In this document: piece by piece, positions 8,883-17,487 of the stretch
Layout of the letters: every line of letters starts with the position of its first letter
Numbering within the stretch: the first letter of the stretch is position 1
Notes under the pieces: model-generated
Told to the model about the DNA's origin: nothing
The model's database searches: none
The model's input: only the letters and a program-made list of their open reading frames with translations
Assembly (NCBI GenBank): GCA_965246855.1
Contig: CBDFFP010000005.1
Location: 248,001 to 312,000, forward strand
DNA from: UBA1952 sp965246855
GTDB taxonomy: Bacteria; Bacteroidota; Bacteroidia; Chitinophagales; Chitinophagaceae
Length of the DNA: 64,000 bases
Direction of reading: 5' to 3'
Program-made: the position numbers and the translations under genes

Positions 8883-10403
8883 TCAAAACCTTTTCGGAAG
8901 TTCGGCAGGAATGCTTTCATTCCAGAGCCGGTCAAGCGCCGTTACGACGTAATAAACCGGCCCCGTGCGCGGGATAAACGGGTCGCTGAACTGCGGCTCG
9001 TTGGTGAGGGCAATCAGGCGTCCGCTGCGCTCCAGATTCATTGGCTCGCCTTCTGCAAAACGATAGACCGCGTACTGTACGCGCTCATAGGTGGCGGTAA
9101 CAGAAGGCTGCCATTGGAGTTGTGCTCCGCCTTCTGTGAGCCGGATTTTAAGGCTTGTGGGCGCGGCAGGTAGTTCGCTTTTTATCCACGGCATAGCGGG
9201 CGGCAATGCGATTGTCGGGTTGTAATGCTGACGCAAAGAATCGGTGAGCGCCGGGGGAATTTTCCGGAAAGACGAAGTGCTGTAAAAGGCGTAACCACTC
9301 GCTGTTTGAAGCGCGCGGATGTCGCGGATTTGCGAAAGAATTTCACCCGGTGAATGCCACATGTAAGGACTGTTTCCTTCGGTCATCCGGTACACACCGA
9401 GGCCGTAATACACGTGTTTTCCGTATTTCCACTGGTTCCACCACGGCAACAGAACTTCAAAAGGTGCGGAGCGATGGCCGTGTTCCCAATACAACTGCGG
9501 CATCACATAATCAGCCCAGCCTTTTTCCAACCACAGCAGTACGTCTGCATAAAGGTCATCGTAGTTGGTTGTGGTTGTGGGTCGCGTATCGCTTCCGCGC
9601 AGGGAATCTTTTGCCCGGCTGCGCCACACGCCGAAGGGCGAGATACCAATTTTGACCCAAGGCTTTGAAGTCTTCACCGAGTCGTGCATAGCCTTCACGA
9701 AAGCATTTACGTTCTCGCGGCGCCAGTCGGCGCGGCTCAAATTGCTAGGATTGAAGCGGGCATAAGAATCACCGTCGCCAAACTCGCGGCCCGGCACTTT
9801 GTAGGGATAGAAATAGTCGTCAATATGCACTGCGTCAATATCATAACGGCGGGCGCAATCAGCGATAACGCGCAGGGAATATTTCCGCGCGTCGGGATTT
9901 CCGGGGTCTAAATAGCTCTTGCCGCCGTAGTGAATAATCCAGTCGGGGCGGGTGTGCGTTACATGGTCGTAAGGGTTAGGATTTTTCTTGGAATCTGTAA
10001 GCGCGCGGAAAGGATTGAACCACGCGTGGAGTTCCATGTGGCGCTTATGGGCTTCTTCCGTCCAAAACCGAAGCGGGTCGTAATACGGCTCCGGCGCGCG
10101 GCCTGCCTTGCCGGTAAGGAAGCGGCTCCACGGCTCATAAGGGCTTTGATAGAAAGCATCGGCCACAGGGCGCACTTGCAGGATGACGGCGTTGCAGCCA
10201 ATGCTGCGCAGGAAGTCAAGTTGTTGGATAATTTCCCCCTTTTGCGCTTCGGTAGCAAGGCCCTGTTTAGAGGGCCAGTCGATGTTGGAAACCGTAGCCA
10301 CCCATGCTGCGCGGAACTCACGCTTGGGCGGCACACCCACGCCGGTGAAGGGATGCGCGTGGAGCAAAAAAGGGAAAAGGGAAAGCAGGAGAAACAGACG
10401 CAT
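8883..10403 (-). CDS. Glycoside hydrolase-like protein (GHL10/DUF187 family)
   Basis: The 506-residue product has a signal peptide (MRLFLLLSLFPFLLHAHP) and the hallmark N-terminal stretch of the GHL10/DUF187 family (REFRAAWVATVSNIDWPS). The TIM-barrel continues with LHAWFNPFR, DAVHIDDYFYPY, GISPFGVWR and DYVMPQLYWEHGH. A C-terminal fibronectin-III-like part (about 410-500) follows. Relatives act on glycans or peptidoglycan, but no substrate can be assigned. I chose ATG 10403 because the signal peptide starts there; the frame is open 42 codons upstream but that part overlaps a promoter-like element and an inverted repeat. Probably exported to periplasm or cell surface. Confidence 0.9.
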   Translation of the reverse strand: MRLFLLLSLFPFLLHAHPFTGVGVPPKREFRAAWVATVSNIDWPSKQGLATEAQKGEIIQQLDFLRSIGCNAVILQVRPVADAFYQSPYEPWSRFLTGKAGRAPEPYYDPLRFWTEEAHKRHMELHAWFNPFRALTDSKKNPNPYDHVTHTRPDWIIHYGGKSYLDPGNPDARKYSLRVIADCARRYDIDAVHIDDYFYPYKVPGREFGDGDSYARFNPSNLSRADWRRENVNAFVKAMHDSVKTSKPWVKIGISPFGVWRSRAKDSLRGSDTRPTTTTNYDDLYADVLLWLEKGWADYVMPQLYWEHGHRSAPFEVLLPWWNQWKYGKHVYYGLGVYRMTEGNSPYMWHSPGEILSQIRDIRALQTASGYAFYSTSSFRKIPPALTDSLRQHYNPTIALPPAMPWIKSELPAAPTSLKIRLTEGGAQLQWQPSVTATYERVQYAVYRFAEGEPMNLERSGRLIALTNEPQFSDPFIPRTGPVYYVVTALDRLWNESIPAELPKRF

Positions 10404-10435
10404 CACAAGGCCGGAACGTAAAATAAAACGGGCCG

Positions 10436-10443
10436 CGAAATTA
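10436..10443 (-). promoter_or_regulatory. -7 promoter element of the GHL10 gene
   Basis: The minus strand reads TAATTTCG here, the form of the -7 element seen before several other genes in this window. It is 32 nt ahead of the GHL10 start codon. Confidence 0.45.
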
Positions 10444-10471
10444 GGGGAAGCAGAGGCGGCTCTTCCCGCGA

Positions 10472-10499
10472 GTAGAATCCATGTCAGACAGGATTCTAC
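10472..10499. repeat. Inverted repeat, 9-bp perfect arms
   Basis: Arms GTAGAATCC and GGATTCTAC enclose a 10-nt loop. It lies just upstream of the GHL10 promoter element and past the 3' end of the gene at 10545-11453. It could be a terminator-like hairpin (no T-run) or a small dispersed palindrome. Confidence 0.5.
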
Positions 10500-10544
10500 G
10501 CTACCGGAACAGGAGGGACGTTTCCTCAATATTTCAAATGGATT

Positions 10545-11453
10545 TCAGAAAGACTCGGTTTCCCCGGTAAATATATTCACCACCGGCATTCCACGTATCA
10601 GTGCTGTGTTTTCTTCAAATGAGCTTAACACCAATATGGCGTCGTTATCCCTCGCCATGCGCCAGTGTGGCTCTATGAAAGAAGCGTCGGGCTTCGCTTC
10701 CGGTATCATTCCCTCATACTTTTTGTGTACGAAAAACGCATTTGCACATGCACGGTTGCAGCCGGCAAGAAAGTAACCTTTTTCGTTTGCAAGATAGCAT
10801 AAAGCCGACAGCGAAGCACCATAGTATTGCCAGGATGGGTGAGCTTTGGAGATGACAAATGTCGGGTCGTAAGGAACCGTAATCGCCCGCTCTAAGCCAA
10901 AAGCGGAGTTGTATTCTGTAATCACGATGTCTGGCAACACGGTATTAATCGCTTTCCAGACCCAGTAATCGTTGCCATCAATATCAACGCTCAAGATGCC
11001 GAGCGGGCCGCTGAATCCTGCCTCCTGAATAAGAGCGTTGATATTCTCTGCCGTAATAAAACTTGCGCGGAAATTAAGGTCGTAAAGCCAGGGTAAATGG
11101 TCGCGCTTCAAGGTCTCCATGTGTTTAGCAGAGCCGTCCAGCACCAACCCGCGCCAGAGGTCGTTTATCAACAGAAAACGGGTATTGGATTCCCGGTAGT
11201 TTTCTACGCCAAACTCAATAAAAATTTTGTTTTGAATCTGTAATTGGTGAATAAGATACTGAATAATTCCGTCCTCTCCCCATTGAGAGAACACTTTAAA
11301 CTCTGCATCGCGGATATCTTTCAATACTCCCAAACTCCGGACATGGCGGATTTCCGCTTTTGCAGAAAGGAGAAGCTGGTCATTTATCTTTCGCTCTACG
11401 CGCTCGAGACGGTAAGGCATTTCTGCGAATTTGCGGAAAAGTCTTTTTAGCAT
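10545..11453 (-). CDS. FkbM-like methyltransferase-related protein
   Basis: The 302-residue protein carries the pattern FSQWGEDGIIQYLI, followed by a Rossmann-type core (KIFIEFGVENYRESNTRFLL, LVLDGSAKHMETL) and LSVDIDGNDYWVWKAI. The DIDGND motif and overall layout match a Bacteroidota group related to FkbM methyltransferases that is usually found in polysaccharide clusters. The canonical glycine-rich SAM loop is poorly conserved (FGVEN), so catalytic activity is uncertain. I start at ATG 11453, which gives a basic amphipathic first helix (MLKRLFRKFAEMPYRLERV); an upstream extension of 36 codons looks unrelated. It sits between the flippase and the hydrolase, both on this strand. Confidence 0.7.
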   Translation of the reverse strand: MLKRLFRKFAEMPYRLERVERKINDQLLLSAKAEIRHVRSLGVLKDIRDAEFKVFSQWGEDGIIQYLIHQLQIQNKIFIEFGVENYRESNTRFLLINDLWRGLVLDGSAKHMETLKRDHLPWLYDLNFRASFITAENINALIQEAGFSGPLGILSVDIDGNDYWVWKAINTVLPDIVITEYNSAFGLERAITVPYDPTFVISKAHPSWQYYGASLSALCYLANEKGYFLAGCNRACANAFFVHKKYEGMIPEAKPDASFIEPHWRMARDNDAILVLSSFEENTALIRGMPVVNIFTGETESF

Positions 11454-11623
11454 AGCTATGGGATAATCTAATAAAATCCTGAAAACGCCTGCTGATTTTA
11501 TGAGCACACCAGGCAGGAAAACGATGGAAGCATACCCGGATTGGATGGCAACACCATTCAACGAGCCTTTTTTGTTCCTCCACGCAAAGGTGCTTTAAAA
11601 CGGCCATAAGGAAGAACTCCTCG

Positions 11624-13108
11624 TTATCCTCTCATCCTTCTTAAAGCTTTCCCTGCAAAACCGGCGAAATCCGTCGAGGGCTTCAGCCATAACAGCAGCA
11701 CTAGGTACACACCCACTACAACCAACGTCCGCACCGCCACGTCGGCTATCCAATTGGGGATTTGAGGCAGCAGAAAGACAGCACCCAGCGCAACGCCCGC
11801 CGCAAACAAGAGCCGGAGCGTAGCTTGGGTAAAAGGCTGCAAGCCGGTTTTCTTCCACACCACGAGCCATTTCCCCACATTATAAAGCCCGAGCGCACCG
11901 GTAGATGCCCATGCCGCGCCCCACACGCCGTAATGCGGAATCAACACGCGCGCTAGCCCGAACAGCACCGCGCCCAGCAACAGCGAAAGCACAAAACTGT
12001 AACGGTAATGCCGGGAGATGGAAAGCAATTGCTCGTTCATGCCCGTGGCGGCGTCCAAGAGGCGACCAATCATCAAGACCAAAACCAGCGGTGCAACGAT
12101 TTCATAATCGGGCCCGAGAAGCTCTACGCCGCGCCGAAGATTCGCCACAATCAGCACCGCCATGCCCAGCGTAGCCAGAAAAATATTGGTGGAAGACCGG
12201 ATAAAAAGGTCGCGCACCTTCGCGTGGTTGCCCTGCGAATAAGCTTCTGTAAGGTTGGGCGTCACGGAAACCGTCATGGCCCGGAAAGGAATCTGAAGCA
12301 GCGAAATGATGAACAGTGCGTTGGTATAAACCGCAGACGCGCGCAGTCCTTGCTTGTCTAACGGTGCCAGCATCAGGCTGTCCAGATAGCCTACTACATA
12401 CACCGTTAAGCCCATCAGCGCATGGAAGAGGGCGAAGTGAAAAACGTCGTACAGTTCGCGGCGGCTGAAAAGACGCCAGCGTAGCGAAAGCCGGAAATTG
12501 CCCGTGCTCCGGGCCACGAAAAAGAGGAGCGCATTGGCCACCACATACAGCCCGACAAAGGCATAAATCCACTGCGAAAGGGAAATGTAGCCGCCGCCAT
12601 AGAGCAGAATCAGAATCAGGTTCCCGCCTTTGAGGCCCACTTCGCGCACGGTGGTGAGAACAGTGATTTTCATCTCCGTCATCAGAAAACTTTCCAGAAC
12701 GGCCTGCAGCGTGACCAGCAGCGTAAGCAGCGGAAACCAGCCGAAATAGCGGGCAAAAAGCGGTCTGTCGGCTGTTTGCGGAATGGCGAGCAGGGAATCT
12801 TTAAAAAAGAAGGCCACGATGAAGCAAAGCAGCGAAATCACTACCGGAACCGCCAGACTGATGCCTGCAACAGCGGCGCGTTTGGGCTCATTTTCGGCAT
12901 GGCGGAAAAGGAAGACCGCCATCACGCTGTGGAAGCCCAGCGTAAGCAGAATGCCCGCCACGCTGCCATAGGCGGCGAACATGCGAGTAAAACCCAGCTC
13001 CTGCCGGCCCACGAGCCGCGAAGCCACAATAATAGCCGCGGCGCCCAGCACCGCACCAACGAGCGTGGCAGCGGTGGACTTGAGGGATTGGCGGATGACG
13101 ATACCCAT
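11624..13108 (-). CDS. Polysaccharide flippase (MATE/Wzx-like)
   Basis: A 494-residue integral membrane protein with about 12-14 hydrophobic segments distributed as in the oligosaccharide flippase/polysaccharide transporter superfamily. The opening (LKSTAATLVGAVLGAAAIIVASRLVGRQELGFTR) matches the first helix pair of Wzx-type flippases, which move lipid-linked sugar repeats across the inner membrane. It is divergent from gmd-fcl: 87 nt separate its start from that of gmd. It fits with the glycan genes on both sides. Confidence 0.85.
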   Translation of the reverse strand: MGIVIRQSLKSTAATLVGAVLGAAAIIVASRLVGRQELGFTRMFAAYGSVAGILLTLGFHSVMAVFLFRHAENEPKRAAVAGISLAVPVVISLLCFIVAFFFKDSLLAIPQTADRPLFARYFGWFPLLTLLVTLQAVLESFLMTEMKITVLTTVREVGLKGGNLILILLYGGGYISLSQWIYAFVGLYVVANALLFFVARSTGNFRLSLRWRLFSRRELYDVFHFALFHALMGLTVYVVGYLDSLMLAPLDKQGLRASAVYTNALFIISLLQIPFRAMTVSVTPNLTEAYSQGNHAKVRDLFIRSSTNIFLATLGMAVLIVANLRRGVELLGPDYEIVAPLVLVLMIGRLLDAATGMNEQLLSISRHYRYSFVLSLLLGAVLFGLARVLIPHYGVWGAAWASTGALGLYNVGKWLVVWKKTGLQPFTQATLRLLFAAGVALGAVFLLPQIPNWIADVAVRTLVVVGVYLVLLLWLKPSTDFAGFAGKALRRMRG

Positions 13109-13178
13109 AGCGGGCGCGAAGATGCGGCGGGAAATCCCATACGGTTTTGGAAACCTGACAGGTCTTTACATTGGCGCT

Positions 13179-13186
13179 TAGCTTTG
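13179..13186 (+). promoter_or_regulatory. -7 promoter element of gmd-fcl
   Basis: TAGCTTTG fits TAnnTTTG and ends 9 nt before the gmd start codon, implying a very short or absent 5' leader. Confidence 0.45.
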
Positions 13187-13195
13187 CGGCCACTT

Positions 13196-14293
13196 ATGAA
13201 GCGCGCGCTTATCACGGGAATTACGGGGCAGGACGGAGCCTACTTGGCCGACTTGCTCCTAGAAAAAGGCTATGAAGTTCACGGCATCAAGCGGCGCGCC
13301 TCGCTGCTGAACACGCAACGCATTGACCACCTGTATCAAGACCCGCATGAGCGCAGCCGGCGGCTTTTTCTCCACTACGGCGACCTTGCGGATTCCACCA
13401 ATATTATCCGCATTGTACAGCAGGTGCAGCCCGACGAGATTTACAACCTCGGCGCGATGAGCCATGTGCAGGTAAGCTTTGAAGAGCCGGAATACGCCGC
13501 CAATGTGGACGGCATCGGGACGCTGCGTTTGCTGGAAGCCATTCGCATTCTGGGGCTGGAAAAGAAGACGCGCTTCTATCAGGCTTCTACTTCCGAACTC
13601 TACGGACTGGTGCAGGAAACACCGCAGCGCGAAACCACGCCTTTCTACCCGCGCTCACCTTATGCAGTGGCGAAACTGTACGCCTACTGGATAACGGTGA
13701 ACTACCGCGAAGCCTACGGGATGTATGCCTGCAACGGCATCCTTTTCAACCACGAAAGCCCATTGCGCGGAGAGACGTTTGTAACCCGGAAAATCACGCG
13801 CGGCGTGGCGCAGATTGTGCTGGGCCTGGTGCCGAAACTCTGGCTCGGAAACCTGGACGCGAAACGCGATTGGGGCCATGCGCGCGACTATGTGGAAGCT
13901 ATGTGGCGGATGCTGCAACAGGACGCGGCGGAGGACTTTGTAATAGCGACGGGAACCACCACTTCGGTGCGCGATTTTGTGAAACTGGCGTTTGGTTTTG
14001 CGGGCGTGGAAGTGCGTTTTGAGGGGGAAGGATTGGGGGAAAAAGGGATTGTGGTTTCGGTGGAAGACGATGATTTGAAAGTGGCTCCCGGCGATGTGGT
14101 GGTGGAGATAGACCCGCGTTATTTCCGGCCAACGGAAGTAGAACTGCTCTTGGGCGACGCAACGAAAGCACAACAGAAACTGGGCTGGGTACCACAGTGT
14201 GATTTGCACCAACTGGCCGGGGAAATGGTGGCAACGGACTTGGCGCACTTCCGGCGGGAAACGGCTTTGCAGGCAATGAATAAGGAGCAATGA
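13196..14293 (+). CDS. gmd: GDP-mannose 4,6-dehydratase
   Basis: Gmd converts GDP-D-mannose to GDP-4-keto-6-deoxymannose, the first committed step to GDP-L-fucose. The NAD(P)-binding motif GITGQDGAYLA is at residue 7, the family segment GIKRRASLLNTQRIDHLY follows, and the short-chain dehydrogenase catalytic set appears as STSELYG and YAVAK (Tyr-x3-Lys). Length is 365 residues, normal for the family. ATG 13196 is the conserved start; the open frame upstream belongs to the opposite strand's flippase. The stop overlaps the start of fcl (ATGA), so the two are translationally coupled. Confidence 0.97.
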   Translation: MKRALITGITGQDGAYLADLLLEKGYEVHGIKRRASLLNTQRIDHLYQDPHERSRRLFLHYGDLADSTNIIRIVQQVQPDEIYNLGAMSHVQVSFEEPEYAANVDGIGTLRLLEAIRILGLEKKTRFYQASTSELYGLVQETPQRETTPFYPRSPYAVAKLYAYWITVNYREAYGMYACNGILFNHESPLRGETFVTRKITRGVAQIVLGLVPKLWLGNLDAKRDWGHARDYVEAMWRMLQQDAAEDFVIATGTTTSVRDFVKLAFGFAGVEVRFEGEGLGEKGIVVSVEDDDLKVAPGDVVVEIDPRYFRPTEVELLLGDATKAQQKLGWVPQCDLHQLAGEMVATDLAHFRRETALQAMNKEQ

Positions 14294-15219
14294 AAAACGA
14301 CAGCAAAATCTACATTGCCGGGCATCGCGGGATGGTAGGTTCTGCCATGGTGCGGCGGCTGCGGGAAGCAGGCTATGAGCATCTCGTACTGCGGACGTCG
14401 GCGGAACTGGACCTGCGCAACCAAGCAGCGGTGAACACTTTCTTTGAAGAAGAACGCCCGGAGTACGTGGTGCTGGCAGCGGCGAAGGTGGGCGGCATTG
14501 TGGCGAATAACACCTACCGCGCGGAGTTTCTGTACGACAACCTTTTGTTGGAAGCCAACGTGATTCACGCGGCCTGGAAAAGCGGCGCAAAGAAGTTGCT
14601 TTTCCTCGGCTCTTCGTGTATTTATCCGCGCCTGGCGCCGCAGCCGTTGAAGGAAGAATACCTTTTGACGGGTGAATTGGAGCCGACCAACGAGCCGTAT
14701 GCTATTGCCAAGATTGCGGGCATCAAACTGTGCGAGGCTTACCGCGACCAGTACGGTGCGCATTTCATCTCCGCCATGCCAACGAACCTTTACGGGCCGG
14801 GCGACAACTACCACGCCGAAAATTCCCACGTCATTCCCGGGCTGTTACGGCGCTTCCATGAAGCGAAAGAACGCGGCGACAAAGAGATAACCATTTGGGG
14901 AACGGGCACGCCGCTGCGCGAGTTTTTGTACGTAGATGACCTGGCCGATGCCTGCCTGCACCTGCTCCGGAACTACGACCAGAAGCTGTTTGTAAACGTC
15001 GGTTCCGGCGTGGAGGTAACCATTCGGGAACTGGCGGAAAAGATTGCGCAGGTCGTAGGTTTTGAGGGCGACTTGCGCTTTGACCCCACGAAGCCCGATG
15101 GCACGCCGCGCAAGCTGATGGACAGTTCGCGGATGCGGGAAATGGGCTGGGAGCCGAAGGTGGGTTTGGAGGAAGGATTGCGGAAGGCGTATGGGTGTTT
15201 TGGGGAGGAGGGGAAGTAA
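14290..15219 (+). CDS. fcl: GDP-L-fucose synthase
   Basis: This epimerase-reductase turns GDP-4-keto-6-deoxymannose into GDP-L-fucose. Visible features are the NADP loop GHRGMVGSA, the segment VVLAAAKVGGIVANN, the active-site Ser/Cys region GSSCIYP, the Tyr-x3-Lys pair in EPYAIAKIAG and the downstream AMPTNLYGPGDNYH. It is 309 residues, as expected. It overlaps gmd by 4 nt, so both enzymes for GDP-fucose are made from one transcript; the product probably feeds the neighbouring glycosyltransferases. Confidence 0.97.
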   Translation: MKNDSKIYIAGHRGMVGSAMVRRLREAGYEHLVLRTSAELDLRNQAAVNTFFEEERPEYVVLAAAKVGGIVANNTYRAEFLYDNLLLEANVIHAAWKSGAKKLLFLGSSCIYPRLAPQPLKEEYLLTGELEPTNEPYAIAKIAGIKLCEAYRDQYGAHFISAMPTNLYGPGDNYHAENSHVIPGLLRRFHEAKERGDKEITIWGTGTPLREFLYVDDLADACLHLLRNYDQKLFVNVGSGVEVTIRELAEKIAQVVGFEGDLRFDPTKPDGTPRKLMDSSRMREMGWEPKVGLEEGLRKAYGCFGEEGK

Positions 15220-15296
15220 AACCCACGTTTTTCATCCCAAGAACAATAAAACAAAAATTCTTTCTGACACCAAACGGTTTTCAGCATGCTGCCTTC

Positions 15297-15304
15297 TATA
15301 TTTG
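15297..15304 (+). promoter_or_regulatory. -7 promoter element of the first LamG gene
   Basis: TATATTTG matches TAnnTTTG exactly and lies 17 nt before the start codon at 15322. Confidence 0.45.
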
Positions 15305-15321
15305 CGTCAAAATCTCCTCCC

Positions 15322-16611
15322 ATGAAAAAACTCCTTACCCTCGCGCTGGCCTCCTGCTTTTCTTTAGCTGCCTCTGCGCAAATGCCAAGAGCCGGCTTGG
15401 TCGCTTACTATCCGTTTAGCGGCAACGCGAATGATGTAACTGTAAGCGCGCATCATTTAATGGTTACAGGTGCCACCCTGACCACGGACCGCTTTGGGAA
15501 TGCCAATAGCGCGTATGCTTTCAACGGGTCTTCCGACAACATGAATGCAGATGCCAACGGGCTCCCCGATAGCAACAGTGCCCGTACCCTTTCCGCTTGG
15601 TTCAATGCAGCGTCTTTTCCGGGGAGTTTGTACTCCTTTGCTGTCTTGGGTTATGGAGACCGGAACCAACCTTGTAACAGCCTATACGGCCTTTTGCTTT
15701 GGAATGTTACGTCGAGCACTCCGCTCCAAGTGGGCACATGGAAGGCTTGTTTCGGTAATGCTCCCGACACCAGAATAGCGCAGCCTTATTTGCTAAACAC
15801 TTGGTATCACCTTGCCGCTACTTACGACGGTGCAGGGAATGAGGCCATCTACCTGAACGGCGTCTTGGTGGGGAGCAACAGTATAGCGCCTATGAATACC
15901 AACACATCTGAAGGTGTTTTGCGCGTAGGTTCCGCAATGGCAACAGTTGCCAATAGTTGGTTTAATGGTCAAATTGACGACATTGCCATCTATAACCGTG
16001 CGCTTTCTGCCTGTGAGATATACAGTCTTTATGATACTACGGCTGTACCCAACGTGACGACCCAGCCTGTGGCTGTTGCGACGCAGATAGGCAGCAATGC
16101 AATGTTTACGGTGCAGGCATCCGGCGCAAATACCACGTACCAATGGCAGCAGAACAGCGGTGCCGGCTTTGTAAACCTCTCCAACGCCGGGCCATATTCT
16201 GGGACAACGACCGATACGCTTGTAGTGAACAACGCCACCGCAGTAATGAGCAACTACCTTTTTCGGTGCATCGTGCACTCCTCTTCTATGGTTTCCTGCA
16301 ACGACACATCAAACGCAGTAGCGCTTACTACTGTTCCGGCAAGCGTTATTTCTACCAATAAAACAGCGTTCAGCATCCGTCCCAATCCTTTCTCCACCGA
16401 GATTATCGCTACGGCTTCGCAAAATAACTTCGGCGGAAAAACTACGCTGGAACTCTCTGACATTACAGGTCGCGTGGTTGGTCAACAAATGGCAAATGCA
16501 GCGCAAAGTGAAATTCGGATGCAAACCAGTACGCTACCGGCAGGCGTGTATTTCGTACGGATGATTCAAAACGAGGTGCCTGTGATGGTACAGAAATTTG
16601 TGAAGCAGTAA
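15322..16611 (+). CDS. Secreted LamG-domain protein with T9SS type A sorting domain
   Basis: This 429-residue protein has a Sec signal peptide (MKKLLTLALASCFSLAASAQ). A LamG/concanavalin-like domain follows (about 25-240; AYAFNGSSDN, ARTLSAWFNA, TWYHLAATYDG, GQIDDIAIYNRALS). An Ig-like stretch comes next (about 245-345; TYQWQQNSGAGF, YLFRCIV). The end is a type A Por sorting domain (FSIRPNPFS ... LPAGVYFVRMIQNE ... QKFVKQ). Such proteins cross the outer membrane by type IX secretion and are often attached to the cell surface. The gene at 18840-20123 has the same architecture. A strong terminator follows. Confidence 0.9.
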   Translation: MKKLLTLALASCFSLAASAQMPRAGLVAYYPFSGNANDVTVSAHHLMVTGATLTTDRFGNANSAYAFNGSSDNMNADANGLPDSNSARTLSAWFNAASFPGSLYSFAVLGYGDRNQPCNSLYGLLLWNVTSSTPLQVGTWKACFGNAPDTRIAQPYLLNTWYHLAATYDGAGNEAIYLNGVLVGSNSIAPMNTNTSEGVLRVGSAMATVANSWFNGQIDDIAIYNRALSACEIYSLYDTTAVPNVTTQPVAVATQIGSNAMFTVQASGANTTYQWQQNSGAGFVNLSNAGPYSGTTTDTLVVNNATAVMSNYLFRCIVHSSSMVSCNDTSNAVALTTVPASVISTNKTAFSIRPNPFSTEIIATASQNNFGGKTTLELSDITGRVVGQQMANAAQSEIRMQTSTLPAGVYFVRMIQNEVPVMVQKFVKQ

Positions 16612-16630
16612 GCCTTGATTTCCTCCTTTT

Positions 16631-16658
16631 AAAGCCCCTTTGCGAAGGGGCTTTTTTT
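16631..16658 (+). terminator. Rho-independent terminator after the first LamG gene
   Basis: A 10-bp stem (AAAGCCCCTT / AAGGGGCTTT) with a 4-nt loop merges into a T-run. The A-run on the other side makes it usable for the convergent glycosyltransferase gene too. Confidence 0.85.
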
Positions 16659-16682
16659 ATGCCCGATGTAAGTCTTTCAAAG

Positions 16683-17465
16683 CTACCAGTTCGCTCCACC
16701 AAGTCCCGCTTTGATGCGGTACAGTGTCTTCCCAATCGGGCTGTTCAGCAGGTAGTACAGCGTTGTGAGCCGGGCTTTCCAGAGTGCTTGTTTCAGCGGC
16801 TGTTTGTAGTAACGACGAAAGACTTTCCGGCCTTCTGCCATGGCTTTCAGGTACTGCGTGGAGCTAACGCCTTCGGGCGCAAACGTGGCAAGTGGCGTGG
16901 GAAGAAAGGTGGCCTTTTCTCCGGCAATGCGGCAAAGGAAATCGTAGTCCATAGAGTAGCGCAAGGTGGTGTCAAAGCCGCCGTGCCGGTCATACACGCC
17001 ACGCCGCACGTACATGGTTTGGTGGGCGATGCTGCGCATCCCGCGATACAGTTTTTCTTTCTCAAAGGGCTTCCCGACAAGTACCCATTGCCCACCCCGG
17101 AGAAGGTGGACTTTGCCATGCAGCCATTGCAGGTTTTCGTCCCCCGCAAAAGCCTTTTCCACTTGCGCCAAGACCGTTGCGTCATAGAATGTATCGCCGC
17201 TGTTCATAAACACGTTGAGGTTGCCCCGGAAGTGGGCAATGCCTTTGTTGAAGGCATCGGCAATGCCTTTGTCGCGCTCGCAAATCCAGCGACGGTAGGG
17301 CGGCTGCGGTGTTTCTTCCAGCCAGCTTTTGATGCGTCCGTCGGTGGAGCCGTCGATGATAAGATGCTCAAGAGGCGGCGTTTGCTGCGCGTCCGTGGAG
17401 GCGCAGGTTTTGAGCAAATCTTCCGGGTTGTTGAAGCAGATGGTGATGACGGAAATGCGGTTCAT
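16683..17465 (-). CDS. Glycosyltransferase family 2
   Basis: The 260-residue protein begins with the GT2 nucleotide-sugar fold (MNRISVITICFNNPEDLLKTCAS) and has the expected strand LEHLIIDGSTDG and the segment ERDKGIADAFNKGIAHFRGN, where the usual acidic donor-binding residues lie. NVFMNSGDTFY stands where many GT2 enzymes have the DxD metal-binding motif. It matches the subgroup near putative colanic-acid-type transferases. ATG 17465 gives the conserved start; an upstream in-frame start would overlap the GT9 gene. It follows the GT9 gene by 22 nt and is very likely in the same operon. The sugar transferred is unknown. Confidence 0.9.
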   Translation of the reverse strand: MNRISVITICFNNPEDLLKTCASTDAQQTPPLEHLIIDGSTDGRIKSWLEETPQPPYRRWICERDKGIADAFNKGIAHFRGNLNVFMNSGDTFYDATVLAQVEKAFAGDENLQWLHGKVHLLRGGQWVLVGKPFEKEKLYRGMRSIAHQTMYVRRGVYDRHGGFDTTLRYSMDYDFLCRIAGEKATFLPTPLATFAPEGVSSTQYLKAMAEGRKVFRRYYKQPLKQALWKARLTTLYYLLNSPIGKTLYRIKAGLGGANW

Positions 17466-17487
17466 AGATGCAAAGCAGAATTCTTTT